A program made the translations under genes and the position numbers. A stretch of DNA of 64,000 nt. Source: Geosiphon pyriformis (Eukaryota; Glomeromycota; Glomeromycetes; Archaeosporales; Geosiphonaceae). Under the pieces are notes generated by a model. That model saw nothing but the letters and a program-made list of their open reading frames with translations. It was not told where the DNA came from and ran no database searches. The stretch is from the NCBI GenBank assembly GCA_016748015.1, contig JAAOMT010000094.1, positions 374,251-438,250 of the forward strand, in the 5' to 3' direction. Shown in pieces: positions 59,470 through 64,000 of this stretch. Every line of letters starts with the position of its first letter. The first letter of the stretch is position 1.

Positions 59470-59880
59470 AATAAAACTCGAAAAAACACATGAAATTGAT
59501 GCTGGATATGACCTAAGATATTCAGACAAAGATACTCTTGTTCTCAAACCAAAATCTCTCACAAAAATCAACTTCAAAATTGCCCTCAAAATTCCACCAG
59601 GAGCAATAGTTCAAATTGCCTCCCAGTTCTCTCTGGCAAGCAAAAGAATCAATATCAGAGGAGAAATAATCAATGCTGAATATACTGGTGACATAACAGT
59701 AATACTTCAAAATAAAACTGATAAACCTTTCAAAATTGAACATGCTGAAAAAATTGCTCAAGCTATCTATTTACTCTTAATCAACATTTCAGGTTTACAG
59801 TTAGTCAATTAAAAAAAACAATTGGGAAAAAGCAAAAGAGGAACACAAGGTTTTGGTTCAACTGGATGATTCACCATTTC
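59470..59880 (+). pseudogene. A4 dUTPase domain
   Basis: Motif 1, DAGYDLRYSD; motif 2, QFSLASKR; motif 3, GEIINAEYTGDI (Asn for the catalytic Asp, as in A3); motif 4, EKIAQAIYLL; motif 5, RGTQGFGSTG followed by a TGA (59867-59869) where A3 has CGA. Open from 59255 to 59812. Confidence 0.85.
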
Positions 59881-60479
59881 AGTAAACATAGCTCTCAATA
59901 AACAGAAAAAATCTTACCAGCTTCTACAATTTCCACAACTAATTACTATTTTACTCTTTGGAGAACATCACAAAGTTTACACATGTAAAAACCCTACAAC
60001 TGTTCAACAAATCTTTGAATCCAATGAACAAATTTGCTTAGAACACAATATTTCAATCCCAAACATCTATGTTCTAAGAGGAGCAAAGAAAGTCCGAGTT
60101 ACTTTTTACAATCCCAACCATCAACTTGTTATTTTATTGAACAAGTTAGAAATAGGAGTTATTTACAGCAACATCTTTCAGCAGGAACAACCCCAAACAG
60201 TTTTAAATTTCTCAGAAATCATCGAACACTCTTTACCAAAAATCAGCCCCAGACCAAGCTTCGAAAACTACCATGTTGTTATGAAAAAACTATCTCAAAT
60301 CAACATGGAACAACTAGAACCACACCAGCAAAAACAGCTTAAAGAGCTAATAGCAGAATTTGCCAATATCTTTGCTAAAAACAACAATGATCTAGGAAGA
60401 ACTGATTTGGTACAACACCAAATTTATACTGGAAATGCCAAACCAAGACAACAACAAGCCTACTGAGTCGCTCTAAAAA

Positions 60480-61240
60480 GTCACCAATTTATCTGAGATA
60501 AAGTACAACAGATGCTTAACAATGGACTTATTCAGCCATTAATGAGTCTATGGGCTTCACCTGTGGTTCTAATTAAAAAGAAAAATGGAAAGATATGATT
60601 TTGTGTTGATTATTGACAACTCAATAGCGTCACTATTAGAGATGCCTACTCTCTTCCCACAATTGATAACATGCTAGATGCTCTTGGGAAGTCCAAATAC
60701 TTTTTGACATTAAATTTAGAAAGTGAATACTGACAAGTTGCCATGGATCCCAAAGATTGCCCCAAAACAGCATTCACCACTCAAGGAGGAAATTACAAGT
60801 TCAACATAATGCCTTTCGGATTATGCAATACACAAGCAACATTCCAAAGACTCATAGATGTTGTATATGCTGGACTTCTTTGGAAATCAGTAGTTGTCTA
60901 CCTTAACAACACTAATGTTTATTCACCCTCTTTTGAACTCTATCTAATTTACCTGCAAGAAGTTTTTCAACAATTATGTAAAGCAGGATTAAAATTAAAC
61001 ATCGAGAAATGCCATTTTGGGAAAACAAGTTTGGCTTTTCTTGGTTACATTGTTAGTGAAGAAGGAGTTAAACCAGATCCAGGAAAAATCAGTGCTGTTA
61101 AAAATTTCAAAACTTCTTGAAATACCACAGAACTAAGAAGATTCATTGGATTAGCATCTTATAATTGGAAGTTTATTAAAAGATTCTTGGAAATTGCAAA
61201 ATCTCTCAACCAGTTCACCACCAAAAACGTTGAATACAAA
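60480..61240 (+). pseudogene. A4 reverse transcriptase domain
   Basis: NNGLIQPLMSLWASPVVLIK, FCVDY with flanking TGA codons, MPFGLCNTQATFQRLIDVVY, the catalytic site VVVYLNNTNVYS (YLDD to YLNN, about 60895-60920), FLGYIVSEEGVKPDPGK. Five in-frame TGA codons lie at 60464, 60494, 60597, 60615 and 60731, mostly at expected Arg or Trp. Confidence 0.9.
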
Positions 61241-61269
61241 TGGACTACCAAACACCAAAAAGCTTTTGA

Positions 61270-61690
61270 AATTCTCAAGAAAAAGCTAACAACAGCTCCA
61301 ATTCTCGCCTACTCAGACTTTAGTAGCCAATTCCGATTAGCAACAGATGCTTCATACACTGCCTTCAGTGCTATCTTGTCACAATTAGATGACAATAAAA
61401 ATGAGCAAGTAATTGCTTATGCCAGCAGAACATTAAAACCAGCTGAAAAAAATTATCCTGCCACTGAATTAGAAACAGCAGCTGTAATTTGGGCCCTACA
61501 TTATTTCAATCTTTATCTCCAGCCAAAGAAATTCGATATTATCACTGATAATATTGGACTCAAATGGCTTCAGAACAAAAACACTCAGCTGAATGCCAAA
61601 CAAATCTGATGGACAGGATTTTTAGCCAACTACCAATACATTGTACACCACAAACCAGAAAAACTTCACACCAATGTTGATTGTCTCTCA
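61270..61690 (+). pseudogene. A4 RNase H domain
   Basis: RLATDASYTAFSAILSQLDD, VIAYASRTLKPAEKNY, TELETAAVIWALHYF, IITDNIGLKWLQ. Best kept domain of A4; ends near a TGA at 61607. Confidence 0.85.
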
Positions 61691-61949
61691 AGAATGAGAC
61701 AAAATTAGAACACAAAACAAACACCTATTTGAATTAACAGCAATAAAACAACAACAATAAACTCCAAAAACTACAACAATCTTAAACAATATTTGAAGAC
61801 ATTAACAATCTTAACAGATTGATCTTCAGATAAAAACCATCAATTACAACAACAAGCCAGACAATATTTCCTACACAACAACATTATTTATTATCAAAAT
61901 TTCAAAAACCCAGACAAACCATTCAGATTAATACAAGAACACAAAAAAG

Positions 61950-63141
61950 AGATTATATTATACAACATGCACTCAGATCCTTCATCAACACATTTCGGAA
62001 AAGACAGCACCACTCAAAGAACACTAGAATACTATTTTTGGCCCTGAATAAGAAGAGACATATATCAATATGTTGAATCTTGTGATAGTTGTCAAAGAAA
62101 AGGAGGAACACATTCTACTGAACCTTTAAATCCAATCAAAGTTGGACAACTTTTTGACCAAGTTAGTATCAATTTAGTTAGACTACTACTTATCACCATG
62201 CATAGAAACTGATACATAGCAGTAGTAATAGATTATCTTACCAAATGGCTCAAAGCCAGAGCTATTCAATGAGCAAATACAAAATCAGTAGCAAATTTTA
62301 TCTATGAAGACATTATTTGTAAACATGGATGCCCAATTAAACTTTTATTCGATCAGGGAACACATTTTGTGAATAACCTGACACAAGAAATTTGTAAACA
62401 ATTTAATATCAAAAGACCTTTATCTTTGCCCTACCATTCACAGACAAATAAATTAGTGGAACGTTTCAACAGAACATTGTGTGAATCACTAGCCAAAGTC
62501 TCAACAAATTTTGAGCAGAAATGGGATATCTTTATTCCATCAGTGTTACTAGTATATAGAACACTAAAACAAAATACAATGAAACACATATCATTTGACC
62601 TTACTTATGAAAAAACAGCAAAACTACCAATTGAATTCACAGTGGAAACATATCCAGTACAACCAATCACAGAAAAAAACTTACAAAAAACACTTCAGTG
62701 AAGAGCTTATACTCTTTTCAGTACTTTAGAAAGAAAAAAACATATAGCAGCCACCCACATTGAAAATTCACAAGCCTAACAAAAAGAGGGACATGACAAC
62801 AAACTGCCACCAGTTATCAATGAATTTAAAATTGGAAACAAAGTTCTCTTACACAGAATTAAAGCTAAAAAACAATAAAGTGAAAAATTTGAAAATAAAT
62901 GGGATGGATCATTCTTTATCTATGAAGTTCTAGGCAACGAATCATACAAGCTAAGACTTGATGACAAAATCCTAGCAAAAGTTACACATAGAGATCATTT
63001 GAAACACTATAATTCCAGAAACAATCCTGAACCATTAATTCCACAAGTTGGTACACATTCTCCATTAATCAATCCCGAAGATATTCCCTGAAATTTAGAA
63101 CCAATAGTTGTTATTAAACAACCTCCTAACTCAAACACTTA
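61950..63141 (+). pseudogene. A4 integrase region
   Basis: MHSDPSSTHFGKDS (His, His) and ESCDSCQRKGG (C-x2-C) at 61965-62110. Core: first Asp changed (VSINLVRLL), DQGTHFVN at about 62350-62375, KLVERFNRTL at about 62450-62480. A GPY/F-like C-terminus at about 62890-62960. TGA at 62045-62047 replaces the CGA of A3. Ends with TAA at 63139-63141. Confidence 0.85.
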
Positions 63142-63294
63142 ATTTAAATTTACTATAGTTATTTCCTTATAAATTAAAAATTGATTTTACAAAAACAAAA
63201 CAAAAACAAAACACATTGAAAGACAAAAATAACATAAACTCATATACCAAAAATAATTTCTATCTATTTTTTTTCTCTCACTCAAGTTTTTATA

Positions 63295-63897
63295 ATGACT
63301 ATCTCTCGAAATATTCAACAAATATCTCAAAAATTAATGCTAGCTTTAAAAACAATACCTGAATTATTTATTACTATTACAGAAAAACATATTAATTATA
63401 CCCAAACAGAAATAGTTGCCAATTTAGCCCCAAATTCACGAAATTATTACCCCTACAAAAAGAACACAAGAAGTTATTCTGGAATTCATCTACCAGAACT
63501 TTTGAAGCTTGCTTTAAGAGAAAATTTAATGTTCACTCCTATTAGTATTTTACCAAATGCTACTATTCAACAAAAACTTCAACTGTGTCTTAATGAAAAA
63601 AACCATGACTATACTCCAATATATAGATATTTTTACATTGGAAAAACACTTCACAAATGAAAATGGGAGCTTACAGCAGCAAACCTCACAAAAAAAGCTA
63701 TTCAGAAACAACTCCACAATAAATTCAAGACAACAGCTGGATCTATAAACAGTCGCTATAAACTAAGAGCTGCTCTTAGACTTTATAACCTATTTCACAT
63801 CTGTAAAAACGTTCTACAAAACCCAATTTTACAACCCTTGAAGATTCAATATATTGGAAAACTCACAGAACTGAAATTTCAACAATTTTCAGACTAA
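63295..63897 (+). pseudogene. A4 ORF-X
   Basis: 200 codons from ATG 63295 to TAA 63895-63897, with one TGA near 63658 where A3 has the Trp of TLYEWKLEL. MTISRNIQQISQKLMLALKT at the start, LAPNSRNYYPYKKNTRSYSG, HLPELLKLALRENLMFTPIS, RAALRLYNLF, LKIQYIGKLTELKFQQFSD at the end. It starts 154 bases after the integrase stop and ends about 85 bases before the 3' LTR. The protein is close to A3 over its whole length, while much of pol carries more stops per length. Confidence 0.7.
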
Positions 63898-63965
63898 ATT
63901 TTTTCAGTAATTTTGGATTACTATCTGAAATGTGCAGACAGTACTTGGACTTCGATGGAGCTTAG

Positions 63966-63982
63966 TCTTAAGGAGGAGATTA
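63966..63982 (+). promoter_or_regulatory. A4 polypurine tract
   Basis: AAGGAGGAGATTATA directly before the start of the 3' LTR. Confidence 0.6.
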
Positions 63983-64000
63983 TATTACCAGACAAAATTA
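63983..64000 (+). repeat. A4 3' LTR, first 18 bases
   Basis: TATTACCAGACAAAATTA matches the 5' LTR start TGTTATCAGACAAAATTA; the rest lies beyond the window. Confidence 0.8.

Larger units (their letters stand above)
55083..64000 (+). mobile_element. A4: family-A Gypsy-like LTR retrotransposon (runs off the window)
   Basis: 5' LTR 55083-56062, PBS, gag-pol 56064-63141, ORF-X 63295-63897, polypurine tract, and the first 18 bases of the 3' LTR from 63983. From 57143 to 62701 gag, protease, dUTPase, RT, RNase H and integrase all lie in one frame, broken only by stops. RT YLDD reads YLNN. It has decayed more than A3. Confidence 0.92.

Noticed and set aside
60464-60733. TGA reassigned to an amino acid
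   Set aside because: TGA appears at expected Arg and Trp positions alike and has CAA or CGA partners in the sister copy. Mutation explains this; a code change does not. TAA and TAG stops also occur.
63295-63897. ORF-X as an envelope (env) gene
   Set aside because: No signal peptide, no membrane segment and no cysteine pattern of a surface glycoprotein; only the position would fit.

Overview
This window is eukaryotic and looks fungal. It is extremely AT-rich, has no operons, and is almost wholly transposable elements: RNase H-bearing non-LTR retrotransposons (LINEs), Ty3/Gypsy-like LTR retrotransposons and one hAT DNA transposon. The LINE ORF1/ORF2 proteins and the dUTPase-bearing Gypsy polyproteins resemble repeats I associate with arbuscular mycorrhizal fungi (Glomeromycotina, Rhizophagus-like). 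That assignment is inference from memory and not proved here. I see no convincing host gene, rRNA, tRNA or CRISPR. All coding regions carry stops or frameshifts except one accessory ORF that runs open into an assembly gap (20438-21019).

Layout. 1-2235: AT-rich, no gene. 2236-3434: 5'-truncated LINE (LINE-2, + strand). 3436-4837: AT-rich, nothing recognisable. 4850-45015: one large nested locus whose outer shell is an old LINE on the minus strand (LINE-0, 12-bp target duplication at 4838-4849 and 45016-45027). LINE-0 ORF2 contains a hAT transposon (8105-10082). LINE-0 ORF1 is split by a solo LTR of Gypsy family A (A0, 11691-43029). A0 contains a younger LINE (LINE-1, 12427-19182) and a second solo family-A LTR in the opposite orientation (A2, 19251-42861). 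A2 contains a short, internally deleted family-B element (B+, 19431-42085). The 5' LTR of B+ contains a long family-A element (A3, 19563-29221, with a 430-base N gap) and a long family-B element (B2, 29737-39831). Almost every junction carries a recognisable target-site duplication, so the order of events can be read. 45028-51102: very decayed Gypsy-like element (C, minus). 51103-55082: family-B element B3 (minus), cut in its RT by family-A element A4 (55083 to the window end, + strand).

How the pieces work together. Families A and B share TGTTA/TAACA LTR ends and the same primer-binding site. Both also share an unusual gene order: gag with a CCHC knuckle, protease, a cysteine-rich region, a dUTPase, RT, RNase H, integrase, and then a separate roughly 200-codon ORF (here ORF-X) just before the polypurine tract. 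ORF-X has no function I can name. It is recognisable in A and B, and probably in C.

Decay is dominated by C-to-T and G-to-A changes. Arg CGA codons have become TGA in one copy and CAA in the other, which points to deamination of CpG on either strand. Many catalytic Asp codons have become Asn. The outermost, oldest layers are the most AT-rich; LINE-1 is visibly the most GC-rich and so probably among the younger arrivals.
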